Positions 1-8,032 are shown, counted from the first letter of the stretch. The stretch is DNA of 24,059 nucleotides from CAJQND01 sp051010055 (GCA_051010055.1 JBPCVY010000147.1:1-24059), one strand, 5' to 3'. The notes: generated by a model not told the origin, from the letters alone. Made by a program: numbers and translations.

Positions 1-577
1 GGGTGTGATCGACGACAGATCTTTGGATGCGGTCACCTTCCGAAATGGTTCTTGCGCGGATGGCGCGCACATGCATGAACAGTTTGTTGGCCATTTCATA
101 GAGCTGCCCGGAACGCGACAGCTTCAATATGGTCTGGTGAAACGCGATGTTCGCTTCAGAGTATTCATCCAACTGTGCGCTCGGATTACCGCCTTCGAAC
201 GATGTAACCATTTCGCGCAATGAGGCGATTTCCGCATCTGAGGCCACTTCTGTCACCAGGCGCGCGGCCATACTCTCTAGCGCTGCCCAGGCAACAATCA
301 TGTCGAGAATTTCTTCCTTGGATTTACGTACGATATAAATGCCGCGGCGCGGCATGATGCGCACCAGCCCTTCTTGGTCCAGCCGCGCCAGGGCCTCACG
401 CAATGGCGTTCGCGATATGCCGAACTGTTCCGACAAAGAGCGCTCATCAAGTTTCAGCTCGGCATCATCATCATAAATATTCATGTTCATGATGGCGGAT
501 TTCAGGGACGTGTAAATGCGCGAGTTGAGGCTGAAATCCTCCCTTATAGGCCGCACTTTCAACACTGATTCCGACAT
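1..577 (-). CDS. GntR-family (FCD) transcriptional regulator, 3' end cut by window
   Basis: Reading from ATG at 577, 192 codons run without a stop to the window edge, so the C-terminus is missing. The N-terminal winged helix-turn-helix covers about residues 15-84, with the GntR signature SRTPLREAL at 55-63 and the wing PRRG at 76-79. From about residue 90 it matches the helical FCD ligand-binding domain, with the metal-site-like pattern N143 and H147 (NIAFH). FCD regulators usually respond to small organic acids and sit beside the genes they control. Here the neighbour is a tricarboxylate-type transporter on the same strand. The 140-base gap from tctA and a palindrome at 646-662 suggest its own, autoregulated promoter. 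No strong Shine-Dalgarno precedes the ATG. The family call is firm; the ligand is unknown. Confidence 0.9.
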   Translation of the reverse strand, partial: MSESVLKVRPIREDFSLNSRIYTSLKSAIMNMNIYDDDAELKLDERSLSEQFGISRTPLREALARLDQEGLVRIMPRRGIYIVRKSKEEILDMIVAWAALESMAARLVTEVASDAEIASLREMVTSFEGGNPSAQLDEYSEANIAFHQTILKLSRSGQLYEMANKLFMHVRAIRARTISEGDRIQRSVVDHT

Positions 578-645
578 GGTTTTCTTCGCTTTCTTTTTGG
601 GCCTTAACCGGTTTTTTCCGGCTTCACTATTGGTTGATTGGTCTT

Positions 646-662
646 TGGTATAAAATATACCA
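646..662. promoter_or_regulatory. Probable operator of the GntR regulator
   Basis: TGGTATA-AAA-TATACCA is a perfect inverted repeat with 7-base arms and a 3-base centre, about 70 bases upstream of the gntR ATG. TGGTAT...ATACCA palindromes are typical of FCD-type GntR operators. It covers the proposed -10 box of gntR, which would fit repression. A related site lies upstream of tctC at 3983-3998. The sequence is seen directly; the binding is inferred. Confidence 0.6.
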
Positions 663-683
663 GAGAAAATTCCGGTGCCGCAA
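654..683 (-). promoter_or_regulatory. Candidate gntR promoter
   Basis: On the minus strand a -35 TTGCGG (683-678) and a -10 TATATT (659-654) are 18 bases apart. The -10 lies inside the palindrome at 646-662. This is a motif match only. Confidence 0.4.
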
Positions 684-717
684 CCTAATTCGCCAACAAC
701 TCCCCTTACCTTAATGG

Positions 718-2244
718 CTAAGCTGCTTTTTTCTTGCCTTTGATCAGTCTCATAAGCGGTTTGGCGGCAGGCAGCGTCAAAAGCAGTAGTGCTGCAACCA
801 TGATCGGCGCCGCATAGGGCCGGGTGAAGAATATGGCGAATGACCCATCACCAATCAGCAGCGACTGGCGCAACGCCGGTTCGGCCAGCGGGCCCAGCAC
901 AATGGCGAGAACTGCAGGTGCCAAAGGATAATCAAGCTTGCGCATGAGATAGCCGAAAATGCCGAAAATGATCATCAGCCAGACATCGTGCAAATCCTGG
1001 GTTGGCGCATAGCCACCAATGAGGCAAAGCACGAAGATTATGGGCGCAAGAATTGTGAACGGGGTCTTGAGCACCTTAATGAAGGCGGGAATGAACGCAA
1101 CATTGATAATCACCGCAAACAAGTTTGCCGCATAAAGGCTGGCGATCAGGCCCCAGACAAAATCGCTGTGATCAGTGAACAGGCGCGGGCCTGGTTCCAG
1201 CCCCCAAATCACCATGCCGCCAAGCAGGATTGCCGTGGTTGGCGATCCTGGGATGCCGAGGGTCAACATGGGCAGCATTGAGCCGGTTGAGGCGGCATTG
1301 TTTGCCGATTCCGGCGCCACCACACCTTCCACCGCACCCTTGCCAAACTTATCGGGCTCTCTGGAGATTTGTTTGCCGATGCCGTAGGCCATCAGTGAAC
1401 CCGGGGTTGCGCCAGCTGCCGGCAAGATACCGACGAAGTAGCCAAGCACCGACCCCATAATCATGGTCTTCCAGGATTTGAAAATCTCTTTCAAATTGGC
1501 AATGGTGCGCTGAAGGGAGATCGTCGCCTCAGAAAGCATGCTCTGGCCGCCGGCCTTGGTGTTTTCCTCCACCGTCCATAACATTTCGCCGATGCCGTAA
1601 ATGCCAATAGCAAGAACCAGGAAATTGATGCCGTGCATGAACCCGGTTATGCCGCCAAAAATGAGCCGCGGCTCGCCGGTCATGATATCGAGGCCCACCG
1701 CACTCAACGCCAAGCCGATGCAAATTGAGAAAATGGTCTTGAAGATATCGTCGCCGCCAAGACCAATGAAGGTCGCAAAAGCAAGCATCATCAACGCAAA
1801 TTCTTCCGGTGCACCGAACACCAGCGCAACGTGCGCCAGGGGCGGGGCAAAAAACGTGAACAAAATCACTGAAATCGTGCCACCGATGAACGACCCCACC
1901 GCTGCTGCGGTAAGGGCCTTGTCGGCCATGCCTTTTTTCGCCAACGGCCGGCCGTCAAACGTTGTTGCCACAGCCGTGGAAGCTCCCGGTATTCCCAACA
2001 TAATCGAGGAAATAGCGCCCCCATACATGGCACCGTAGTAGATGGCGGCAAGAAAAATGATGGCGCCTGTGGGTGGCACCAGAAACGTAAGCGGCAGCAA
2101 GATGGCCACACCATTGACCGAGCCAAGCCCGGGCATTGCCCCGATGAACAGGCCCATGGTGCACCCCAGAACGATCAGCATGAGATTGAGCGGCTGCAAC
2201 GCCACCGCAAATCCATCCGCCAGAAGTGCTAAAATCTCTATCAT
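718..2244 (-). CDS. tctA: Tripartite tricarboxylate transporter permease, TctA family
   Basis: At 508 residues this has the usual length of the large TctA membrane subunit. It is hydrophobic throughout, with roughly 10-12 membrane segments. Two family motifs are visible: GAMPGLG at residues 35-41 followed by a proline-rich ILLPLTF stretch, and the second-half repeat GILPAAGATPG. With TctB it would form the inner-membrane channel that takes substrate from the periplasmic protein TctC, driven by an ion gradient. It is the third gene of tctC-tctB-tctA, with a 51-base gap after tctB and an AGGTAGG ribosome site before ATG 2244. The substrate cannot be read from sequence; the family includes transporters of citrate, dicarboxylates and aromatic acids. 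Confidence 0.95.
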   Translation of the reverse strand: MIEILALLADGFAVALQPLNLMLIVLGCTMGLFIGAMPGLGSVNGVAILLPLTFLVPPTGAIIFLAAIYYGAMYGGAISSIMLGIPGASTAVATTFDGRPLAKKGMADKALTAAAVGSFIGGTISVILFTFFAPPLAHVALVFGAPEEFALMMLAFATFIGLGGDDIFKTIFSICIGLALSAVGLDIMTGEPRLIFGGITGFMHGINFLVLAIGIYGIGEMLWTVEENTKAGGQSMLSEATISLQRTIANLKEIFKSWKTMIMGSVLGYFVGILPAAGATPGSLMAYGIGKQISREPDKFGKGAVEGVVAPESANNAASTGSMLPMLTLGIPGSPTTAILLGGMVIWGLEPGPRLFTDHSDFVWGLIASLYAANLFAVIINVAFIPAFIKVLKTPFTILAPIIFVLCLIGGYAPTQDLHDVWLMIIFGIFGYLMRKLDYPLAPAVLAIVLGPLAEPALRQSLLIGDGSFAIFFTRPYAAPIMVAALLLLTLPAAKPLMRLIKGKKKAA

Positions 2245-2295
2245 ATCAGAGACCTACCTGAGTTTCACCGCACGGGCTGCGCCGCCGCCCATCGG

Positions 2296-2799
2296 TTAAA
2301 GGAAAATCCTGTAAAGCGGGTAGAACAATGGTTCTGTAACCCCTTTAGGCAGGGTGATCTTCAATAGAATTTCAAAGAAGAAGAACGTCACCACCGGGAT
2401 CAGCACCGCCAGCGCTATCGACAAGCTCCAGGCGTGTTTACCCAAAATACGCAAGTAAAAAAGCAGGAACAGCGGCAGCGCGCCGTAAACGCCGATAACA
2501 CTGAAGAGGGCAACTGTAATAATCAGCGAGCCTGCCACCAGGCCCACATCCACCAGAACGTTGATCTCAACGTAAGGCGCTTCGGAGTTGGCAATTTTGC
2601 CCTTGCGCCTGTACCAGTTCCACAAAATGCCGAGGCACGAGAGGAACATTATGGCAGAAAGCCAAAACGGCCAGGCGCCTCCGCCGGGCCCCTCATCGGG
2701 GATCCAGCCTACGGGTAACTCTGCACTCTTAACCATGAGATAGAGGGAGAAGACCGCCATCAGCAACGCCATGGCAAGCTCAGCCGCGCGTGTGGACAT
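2296..2799 (-). CDS. tctB: Tripartite tricarboxylate transporter small subunit, TctB family
   Basis: This 167-residue membrane protein has about four hydrophobic segments, the normal layout of TctB. After the first segment it carries the family-typical WIPDEGPGGGAWPFW region (about residues 32-46). TctB pairs with TctA in the inner membrane; the family is poorly conserved, and position between tctC and tctA makes the call safe. The ATG at 2799 follows a strong purine-rich ribosome site (GGGGGAGGG). It is most likely co-transcribed with tctC, whose stop lies 46 bases upstream. Confidence 0.92.
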   Translation of the reverse strand: MSTRAAELAMALLMAVFSLYLMVKSAELPVGWIPDEGPGGGAWPFWLSAIMFLSCLGILWNWYRRKGKIANSEAPYVEINVLVDVGLVAGSLIITVALFSVIGVYGALPLFLLFYLRILGKHAWSLSIALAVLIPVVTFFFFEILLKITLPKGVTEPLFYPLYRIFL

Positions 2800-2845
2800 G
2801 ACTTAGGCCCTCCCCCAAAATCTCAATGCTTTTCAGAGCCGGCTA

Positions 2846-3835
2846 TTACTTGATCGCGCCCATCTTTTTGAGCATCGCTTCATGGATGTCACGCTCTTTC
2901 TTCCAGTAGTCCATAAGCGCGTCGCCGGTCAGGAAGTCACCCTGGAGGGCTTTCTTCTTGCGGTAAGTCTGCCAATCTTCCGAATTGAACACCTTGGTGA
3001 ACAAATCGGTGTAGTATTTCTTGGCATCGTCACTCATGCCCGGTGCACCAACCACGGTGCGCTGCATGTAGTAGACAAAGTCCTTACCGAGCTCCTTGAA
3101 CGTCGGGGCATCTTTGAACAGGCCAATACGCTCGTCGGTGAAACATGCAAGCGGCTTGGTGTTGCCAGCTTCAAAGAAACCAAGCTGCTCAGAAGGGTTG
3201 TTTACCGTTGAGTTTGCATTGTTGCCGGCCAGTTCCTTGGCCACCTTACCACCGCCCTTGTAAGGCACATACTTCATCTCAAGGCCATATGACGAATTGA
3301 GGAAGTCGGTGAGCAGGTTGTCTTCAGACGCCTTGCCGGTGCCGGCCATAATCCAGCCCTTACCTGACTTTTTGGCTTCCGCAACAAATTCCTCGACATT
3401 GGTGATGTCTTTGCGGTCCGAATTCACCCACAGGCAGAATGTGTCTTCGGCCATTCTGGCAACCGGTGTGAACTCAGCAACATCAACACCAAGGCCCGGC
3501 TGGCGCAGCGGCGTGGTGTAGAAGCTGTTCAGGGTGAACATGATGGTGTGGTTATCACCCTTCTTGCCTTTCAGATAGACGAGTGCTTCAGCACCAGAAC
3601 CACCCGGCTTGTTCACCGGTGTTACCGGAACAGGAGCCAGCTTTTCCTTGGCAATGATCGACTGCATCAGGCGCACTGCCTTGTCAGCACCACCACCCTT
3701 GCCTGCCATCACGACAAACTCGATCGGTTTTTGCGGCTCAAATGCGAGGGCCGTGCCGGCGGTTGCCCCCATTGCAACCAAACCAGTGCCCGCCATGAGG
3801 CCAAACATAGATAGAACTGTAGTGGTCTTCTTCAT
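2846..3835 (-). CDS. tctC: Tripartite tricarboxylate transporter substrate-binding protein, TctC family
   Basis: The 329 residues begin with a Sec signal peptide (MKK, then a hydrophobic Gly/Ala-rich run) probably cleaved after ALA at residue 31. The mature part matches the TctC/Bug fold: the early FVVMAGKGGGADKAVR segment, which shapes the ligand pocket, then VNKPGGSGAEAL and the later VPYKGGGKVAKEL. It is the periplasmic receptor that hands substrate to TctAB. It is the first gene of the operon, with a GGGAGGAAG ribosome site before ATG 3835. TctC proteins often bind carboxylated organic acids, but the ligand here is unknown. A palindrome related to the gntR operator lies about 150 bases upstream. 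Confidence 0.94.
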   Translation of the reverse strand: MKKTTTVLSMFGLMAGTGLVAMGATAGTALAFEPQKPIEFVVMAGKGGGADKAVRLMQSIIAKEKLAPVPVTPVNKPGGSGAEALVYLKGKKGDNHTIMFTLNSFYTTPLRQPGLGVDVAEFTPVARMAEDTFCLWVNSDRKDITNVEEFVAEAKKSGKGWIMAGTGKASEDNLLTDFLNSSYGLEMKYVPYKGGGKVAKELAGNNANSTVNNPSEQLGFFEAGNTKPLACFTDERIGLFKDAPTFKELGKDFVYYMQRTVVGAPGMSDDAKKYYTDLFTKVFNSEDWQTYRKKKALQGDFLTGDALMDYWKKERDIHEAMLKKMGAIK

Positions 3836-3854
3836 CAGCTTCCTCCCGTATCAC

Positions 3855-3868
3855 GTGCATTCATGCAC
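3855..3868. repeat. Inverted repeat in the tctC leader
   Basis: GTGCAT-TC-ATGCAC, with perfect 6-base arms, lies about 20 bases upstream of the tctC ATG, just before its ribosome site. It could be a regulator site or a small mRNA hairpin. No function is known. Confidence 0.35.
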
Positions 3869-3971
3869 AGCTTGAATTTTTTTCGTCAGGCGAATGCGGC
3901 TAAACTTCGACTTTGTGCACACGGCTTGACCCCGTTCATACGCTAGTCTGCATACGTTGCAGTTTCATTTC

Positions 3972-4015
3972 TGGTATCTGGTCTCTGGCATACCACAGGT
4001 TTTTATACAAGACAA
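3972..4015 (-). promoter_or_regulatory. Candidate tctC promoter and GntR operator
   Basis: The 16-base imperfect palindrome CTCTGGCATACCACAG is at 3983-3998, and an extra half-site TGGTAT is at 3972-3977. The core TCTCTGG(C)AT matches TCTCTGG(T)AT on the minus strand of the gntR site. A possible -35 TTGTCT (4015-4010) and weak -10 TATGCC (3992-3987) with 17 bases between them would put the operator over the -10, as at gntR. Confidence 0.45.
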
Positions 4016-4371
4016 TATTGGCGCTTTTCCGGGCCCCTCGCCGGTAAGTAATGAAAATTATTTAGAGAATCCTGTTGCGCGCTTGGAAAATATTGCTGAT
4101 GGGCGGGAACAATATTCAATTTAACATATAGCCGTGCGCTTCTTTGTGTGATTTATAAATTTGAAATTTTGTTAGAGAAGTTTCCGGAACGCGCTGTATT
4201 TTTCGAAGTCGACACCACAAGACAATCACACTTGCGACGTTTGTATACATCAACAGCAACAATAAATATCTGGCACTCTGGCCCCTGCTATTCTATGTAG
4301 CAACGGGGAACAAGCGGGCGGCATAGCCCGCAATCTGGATGGTGATAAACAGATAAGATGGGGAGCGAAGG

Positions 4372-5973
4372 GTGACACAACCTAGCACCGCAGCTGGCAC
4401 GGTCAGCATTGAGGAAAGCGGACTGACAGGGCTGGCAGCCGCACATTGGAACCTCCAGGAAAAACAACTTTACGACGAGGCCTTGCGCCGAGGCGAAGGA
4501 GTAGCCGCAAAGAACGGCCCCCTGGCGGTTAAAACTGGAGTCCATACCGGGCGCTCGGCGCAGGACAAGTTCATAGTCCGCGACAGCGATACCGAAGACA
4601 CCATCTGGTGGGACAATAACAAGGGGCTTGACCGTGCCCATTTCAATGTCTTGCGTGACGATTTCATGGCTCACAGCCAGGGCAAAGAGCTATTCGTACA
4701 GGATCTGCATGGCGGGGCCGATCCGGCTTACCGCATTAAAGTCCGGGTGATCACTGAGTTTGCCTGGCATGCACTGTTCATCCGTTACTTACTGCGTCGG
4801 CCAGAACTTCAGGAACTGGAGAACTTTACACCTGAACTCACCATCATCAATTTGCCAAGCTTCAAGGCCAACCCTGAACGCCACGGGGTGCGCTCAGACA
4901 CTGTCATCGCGGTTGATTTGACCAACGGCCTGGTGCTCATCGGCGGTTCGGAATATGCCGGTGAAACCAAGAAGTCGGTTTTTGGCGTTCTCAACTACAT
5001 GCTGCCTGCGAAGGGCGTTTTGCCGATGCATTGCTCGGCCAATGTTGGTACGGACAAAGATGCGGCACTCTTCTTCGGACTTTCAGGCACAGGCAAAACC
5101 ACGCTTTCTTCAGATTCGAAGCGCACTCTTGTGGGTGATGATGAGCATGGTTGGTCAGACAACGGCATCTTCAACTTTGAAGGTGGTTGTTATGCGAAGA
5201 CAATCCGCCTTTCAGCAGAGGCCGAGCCTGAAATTTACGCCACTACCCAGCGCTGGGGATCGGTTCTCGAAAATGTAGTTATCGACCCTGAAACGGGCGT
5301 GCCTGATTTTGACGATGGTACGCTGACGGAAAATGCCCGGGTCGCCTACCCCATGGATTTCATCCCGAACGCCAGCGCCACCGGCACCGCACCCCATCCC
5401 AAAAACATTATCATGCTGACGGCGGATGCGTTCGGCGTTCTGCCGCCGATCGCCAAACTGACGCCGAGCCAGGCAATGTATCATTTCCTTTCCGGTTACA
5501 CCGCCAAGGTTGCCGGCACCGAAAAAGGCGTTGCGGGCACCCAGGCAACTTTCTCAACCTGTTTTGGCGCACCGTTCATGCCGCGCCATCCAAGCGTTTA
5601 CGGAAATTTGCTGCGAGAACTCATTTCCAGTCACCAAGTTACATGCTGGTTGGTGAACACCGGCTGGACTGGCGGAGCATACGGAACTGGCTCGCGCATG
5701 CCAATCAAGGCCACCCGTGCATTGCTTGGCTCAGCGCTCGACGGCAGCCTCACTGACACGCCCATGCGCACGGATGCCTTCTTCGGCTTCCAGGTGCCAA
5801 CAACGCTGCACGGCATTGATGACACCCTGCTGACCCCGCGCGAGACCTGGGCGGACAAGGACGCCTATGATGAACAGGCGCGCAAGCTTGTGACCATGTT
5901 CACAGATAATTTCCGTAAATTTGAACCATATGTTGATGCAGAGGTAAACGCGACCGCGCCATCTGCAGCCTGA
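4372..5973 (+). CDS. pckA: Phosphoenolpyruvate carboxykinase (ATP)
   Basis: It converts oxaloacetate plus ATP to phosphoenolpyruvate, CO2 and ADP, the entry step of gluconeogenesis from organic acids, in the cytoplasm. The 533 residues match the usual length of ATP-type enzymes. Visible motifs are HTGR at 58-61 (substrate Arg61), EYAGETKKS with Tyr195 and Lys201, MHCSAN with His220, the P-loop GLSGTGKT at 236-243, and the metal-binding LVGDDEHGW at 253-261. The start is GTG at 4372, supported by the purine-rich GGGGAGCGAAG just upstream; no in-frame ATG fits the conserved N-terminus better. It is divergent from the tct operon and 18 bases from the next gene. In many rhizobia pckA sits beside the chvI-chvG two-component genes, which are absent here. 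Confidence 0.97.
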   Translation: MTQPSTAAGTVSIEESGLTGLAAAHWNLQEKQLYDEALRRGEGVAAKNGPLAVKTGVHTGRSAQDKFIVRDSDTEDTIWWDNNKGLDRAHFNVLRDDFMAHSQGKELFVQDLHGGADPAYRIKVRVITEFAWHALFIRYLLRRPELQELENFTPELTIINLPSFKANPERHGVRSDTVIAVDLTNGLVLIGGSEYAGETKKSVFGVLNYMLPAKGVLPMHCSANVGTDKDAALFFGLSGTGKTTLSSDSKRTLVGDDEHGWSDNGIFNFEGGCYAKTIRLSAEAEPEIYATTQRWGSVLENVVIDPETGVPDFDDGTLTENARVAYPMDFIPNASATGTAPHPKNIIMLTADAFGVLPPIAKLTPSQAMYHFLSGYTAKVAGTEKGVAGTQATFSTCFGAPFMPRHPSVYGNLLRELISSHQVTCWLVNTGWTGGAYGTGSRMPIKATRALLGSALDGSLTDTPMRTDAFFGFQVPTTLHGIDDTLLTPRETWADKDAYDEQARKLVTMFTDNFRKFEPYVDAEVNATAPSAA

Positions 5974-5991
5974 TCCCGGGGGTAGCTCAAA

Positions 5992-7020
5992 ATGAAAATC
6001 TGCATTTATGGCGCCGGCGCCATCGGCGGCTATATGGGACTTATGCTCCAGGAAGGTGGAGCCGAAGTCTCGCTCATTGCCCGCGGCGCCCATTTGCAGG
6101 CAATCCGCGATAAGGGCCTGAAAGTCGTTTTCACGGACGGCGAGAAAACCGGCAAATTCCAGACCAGCGATAACCCGGCTGAACTTGGCCCGCAGGACTA
6201 TGTTGTTGTCGCCCTGAAGGCCCACCAGGCTTGGGAAGTGGCCGATCAGATGAAACCGCTGCTAGGCCCGGATACAGCCGTCGTTACAGCGCAAAACGGC
6301 GTTCCCTGGTGGTACTTCTACGGCTTTGAGGGCCAGTACGCGAACCTGCGCATTGAAAGCGTTGATCCGGGCGACAGGCAGTGGAACGCAATCGGCCCGA
6401 AAAGGGTCATTGGCTGCACAGTGTATCCGGCGGCCGAGATCACTGAACCTGGCGTTATAAAGCACATTTATTCAAACCGCTTTGGCATCGGTGAGCCGAA
6501 CCGGCAGGAAACAAAACGCACCCAGAAACTTGCCGATATCATGGAGGCAGGCGGCCTCAGCCCGCGTATCTATCCTGAAATCCGCAACGATATCTGGCTC
6601 AAGCTTTGGGGCAACTTGTGCTTCAACCCCATCTCCGCTCTCACCCGGGCGACTCTTGATGTGGTGGCCACCGATCCCGGCACACGTGCCCTTGCCCGCA
6701 ACATGATGATTGAGGCGCAAACGATTGGCCGCCGCATCGGCGTTCATTTCAGGGTCGATGTAGAGCGGCGCATCAATGGCGCAGCAGGGGTTGGAGCCCA
6801 TCGCACGTCCATGTTGCAGGATCTCGAAAAGGGCCGTGCATTGGAAATCGATGCCCTGTTAACCGCCGTACAGGAAATGGGCCGGCTGGTTGATGTGAAC
6901 ACGCCAAATATTGATGCGGTTCTGGCTCTGGTGCAGCAAATGGGCCGGGTCGCTGAGGTTTACCCAACTTACCCTGAAGACGTACTAGATGGCGATCCTG
7001 CCGAAGCAGCTGTGGATTAG
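5992..7020 (+). CDS. Ketopantoate reductase (PanE/ApbA) family oxidoreductase
   Basis: The 342 residues start with the NAD(P)-binding motif GAGAIGG at 7-13. They keep the family lysine in ALKAHQ (Lys76) and the second-domain signature IWLKLWGN with catalytic-type Lys204 and Asn208. Classical members reduce 2-dehydropantoate to pantoate for coenzyme A synthesis using NADPH. This one carries an inserted NGVPWWYFYGFEG segment (about 102-114), characteristic of a subfamily often found in catabolic contexts, so the true substrate may be another 2-oxo acid. For that reason I do not assign panE. It starts 18 bases after pckA with a GGGGGTAG ribosome site, which implies co-transcription. A perfect 11-base hairpin follows its stop. 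Confidence 0.85.
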   Translation: MKICIYGAGAIGGYMGLMLQEGGAEVSLIARGAHLQAIRDKGLKVVFTDGEKTGKFQTSDNPAELGPQDYVVVALKAHQAWEVADQMKPLLGPDTAVVTAQNGVPWWYFYGFEGQYANLRIESVDPGDRQWNAIGPKRVIGCTVYPAAEITEPGVIKHIYSNRFGIGEPNRQETKRTQKLADIMEAGGLSPRIYPEIRNDIWLKLWGNLCFNPISALTRATLDVVATDPGTRALARNMMIEAQTIGRRIGVHFRVDVERRINGAAGVGAHRTSMLQDLEKGRALEIDALLTAVQEMGRLVDVNTPNIDAVLALVQQMGRVAEVYPTYPEDVLDGDPAEAAVD

Positions 7021-7022
7021 CG

Positions 7023-7058
7023 GTCAACCGCACAAATGTGACCGCGCGTGCGGTTGAC
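7023..7058 (+). terminator. Hairpin after the pckA operon, possible terminator
   Basis: GTCAACCGCAC (7023-7033) and GTGCGGTTGAC (7048-7058) are perfect 11-base complementary arms around a 14-base loop, starting three bases after the stop codon. No clear T-run follows (AAAATTC), so simple intrinsic termination is uncertain. mRNA stabilisation or a regulator site are alternatives. Confidence 0.5.
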
Positions 7059-7082
7059 AAAATTCGGCGCTAAACAATAACA
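7054..7082 (+). promoter_or_regulatory. Candidate promoter of the sodium channel gene
   Basis: TTGACA (7054-7059) is a perfect -35 hexamer formed by the right arm of the preceding hairpin. Seventeen bases later lies a weak -10, ATAACA. The -35 is convincing; the -10 is not. Confidence 0.3.
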
Positions 7083-7118
7083 GTACCTCCCGGTAACTCT
7101 CCAACCAAGAGGACTGAT

Positions 7119-7988
7119 ATGAGCGCTGACACCAGCCCAGCCGATCCTAATTTGCGCCAAATCCCCCCTCGCCAGGAAGGCTGGCGCGGTCGCCTTCAGG
7201 CCATCGTTGAATCTCGCACCTTCCAGAACACCATCACCGCGCTGATCGTGGTGAACGCCATCACTCTTGGCCTGGAAACAAACCCTGATATCGTTGCAGC
7301 CGCCGGTCCCCTATTGTCCTTTCTCGACAGGGCCGTTCTTGCTATTTTCGTGGTAGAGCTGATTACCAAGCTTGTGGTCTATGGCCGCCGGTTTCCACGC
7401 GATCCCTGGAACATATTCGACCTCATCGTGGTGGGTATTGCCGTCTTGCCGGCAACAGGCAGCCTGTCGGTTCTGCGCGCCCTCAGAATCTTGCGGGTGC
7501 TCCGGCTTGTCTCCGCTGTTCCATCCATGCGCCGGGTTGTAAGCGCACTTCTGGTGGCCATACCGGGCATGGGCTCCATCGTCGCCTTGCTGTGCCTCAT
7601 ATTCTATGTGTTCTCCGTCATGGCAACTAAACTGTTTGGCGCAGGGTTTCCTGAATGGTTCGGAAGCATTTGGGCATCGGGTTATTCCCTTTTCCAGATT
7701 ATGACCCTGGAAAGCTGGTCCATGGGCATTGTGCGCCCGGTCATGGAAGTCTACCCTCATGCCTGGGCATTCTTCCTGCCCTTCATCCTCACCACCTCTT
7801 TTACGGTGCTTAACCTCTTTATCGGCATTGTAGTGGACGCCATGCAGCAGGAACATGCCGCGGAGCAGGAGGAGCTCATGCGCCGGGAGGGCGAAATTGC
7901 AGAACAGGGCCGCTCTGACCGGGCGCTCATCCTTGCAGAACTCGCCGCCCTGCGTGCGGACATCCACACTTTGCAGAAGGGAAGTTAG
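7119..7988 (+). CDS. Bacterial voltage-gated sodium channel (BacNav), NavAb/NaChBac family
   Basis: A single-domain, six-segment ion channel of 289 residues that should work as a homotetramer in the inner membrane. S1 is about 36-55, S2 67-87, S3 97-112. The S4 voltage sensor has arginines every third residue (R120, R123, R126, R129). The pore loop carries TLESWSM at 196-202, the sodium-selective filter of NavAb-type channels with the key Glu198, followed by GIVRPVM. S6 is about 218-242. The tail (243-289) is rich in Glu, Ala and Arg and looks like the coiled-coil bundle of this family. The ATG at 7119 follows AGAGGA. Known members are common in marine and alkaliphilic bacteria and are linked to motility and sodium or pH handling. 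Function from the filter is strong; the physiological role is unknown. Confidence 0.93.
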   Translation: MSADTSPADPNLRQIPPRQEGWRGRLQAIVESRTFQNTITALIVVNAITLGLETNPDIVAAAGPLLSFLDRAVLAIFVVELITKLVVYGRRFPRDPWNIFDLIVVGIAVLPATGSLSVLRALRILRVLRLVSAVPSMRRVVSALLVAIPGMGSIVALLCLIFYVFSVMATKLFGAGFPEWFGSIWASGYSLFQIMTLESWSMGIVRPVMEVYPHAWAFFLPFILTTSFTVLNLFIGIVVDAMQQEHAAEQEELMRREGEIAEQGRSDRALILAELAALRADIHTLQKGS

Positions 7989-7992
7989 GCTC

Positions 7993-8032
7993 CATGGTTC
8001 GAGACGAGCCTTCGGCTCTCCTCACCATGAGG
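7993..8032 (-). repeat. Palindromic repeat element, copy 1 (inverted)
   Basis: Read on the minus strand the unit is CCTCATGGTGAGGAG, then the stem-loop AGCC-GAA-GGCT, then CGTCTCGAACCATG. The outer CATGGT/ACCATG and inner arms pair into one long hairpin. It shares its frame with copy 2 at 8055-8101 in the opposite orientation. It starts 4 bases after the sodium channel stop codon. Confidence 0.75.

Larger units (their letters stand above)
3836..4371. other. Divergent intergenic region tctC / pckA
   Basis: These 536 bases hold no credible gene. They carry the tctC ribosome site, a GTGCAT/ATGCAC inverted repeat, the proposed GntR site with a candidate tctC promoter, and an isolated TGTATACA palindrome at 4242-4249. 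The half next to pckA is AT-rich. I could not pick a convincing pckA promoter by eye. Confidence 0.7.

Noticed and set aside
4242..4249. TGTATACA palindrome as a second GntR operator for pckA
   Set aside because: It is only eight bases long and lacks the TGGTAT/ATACCA arms seen at the other two sites. Chance occurrence in AT-rich DNA is likely.
7311..7967. Long minus-strand open frame of 218 codons
   Set aside because: It lies fully antisense to the sodium channel gene, whose protein has clear membrane and filter motifs. The antisense product is His/Glu-rich with no recognisable domain.
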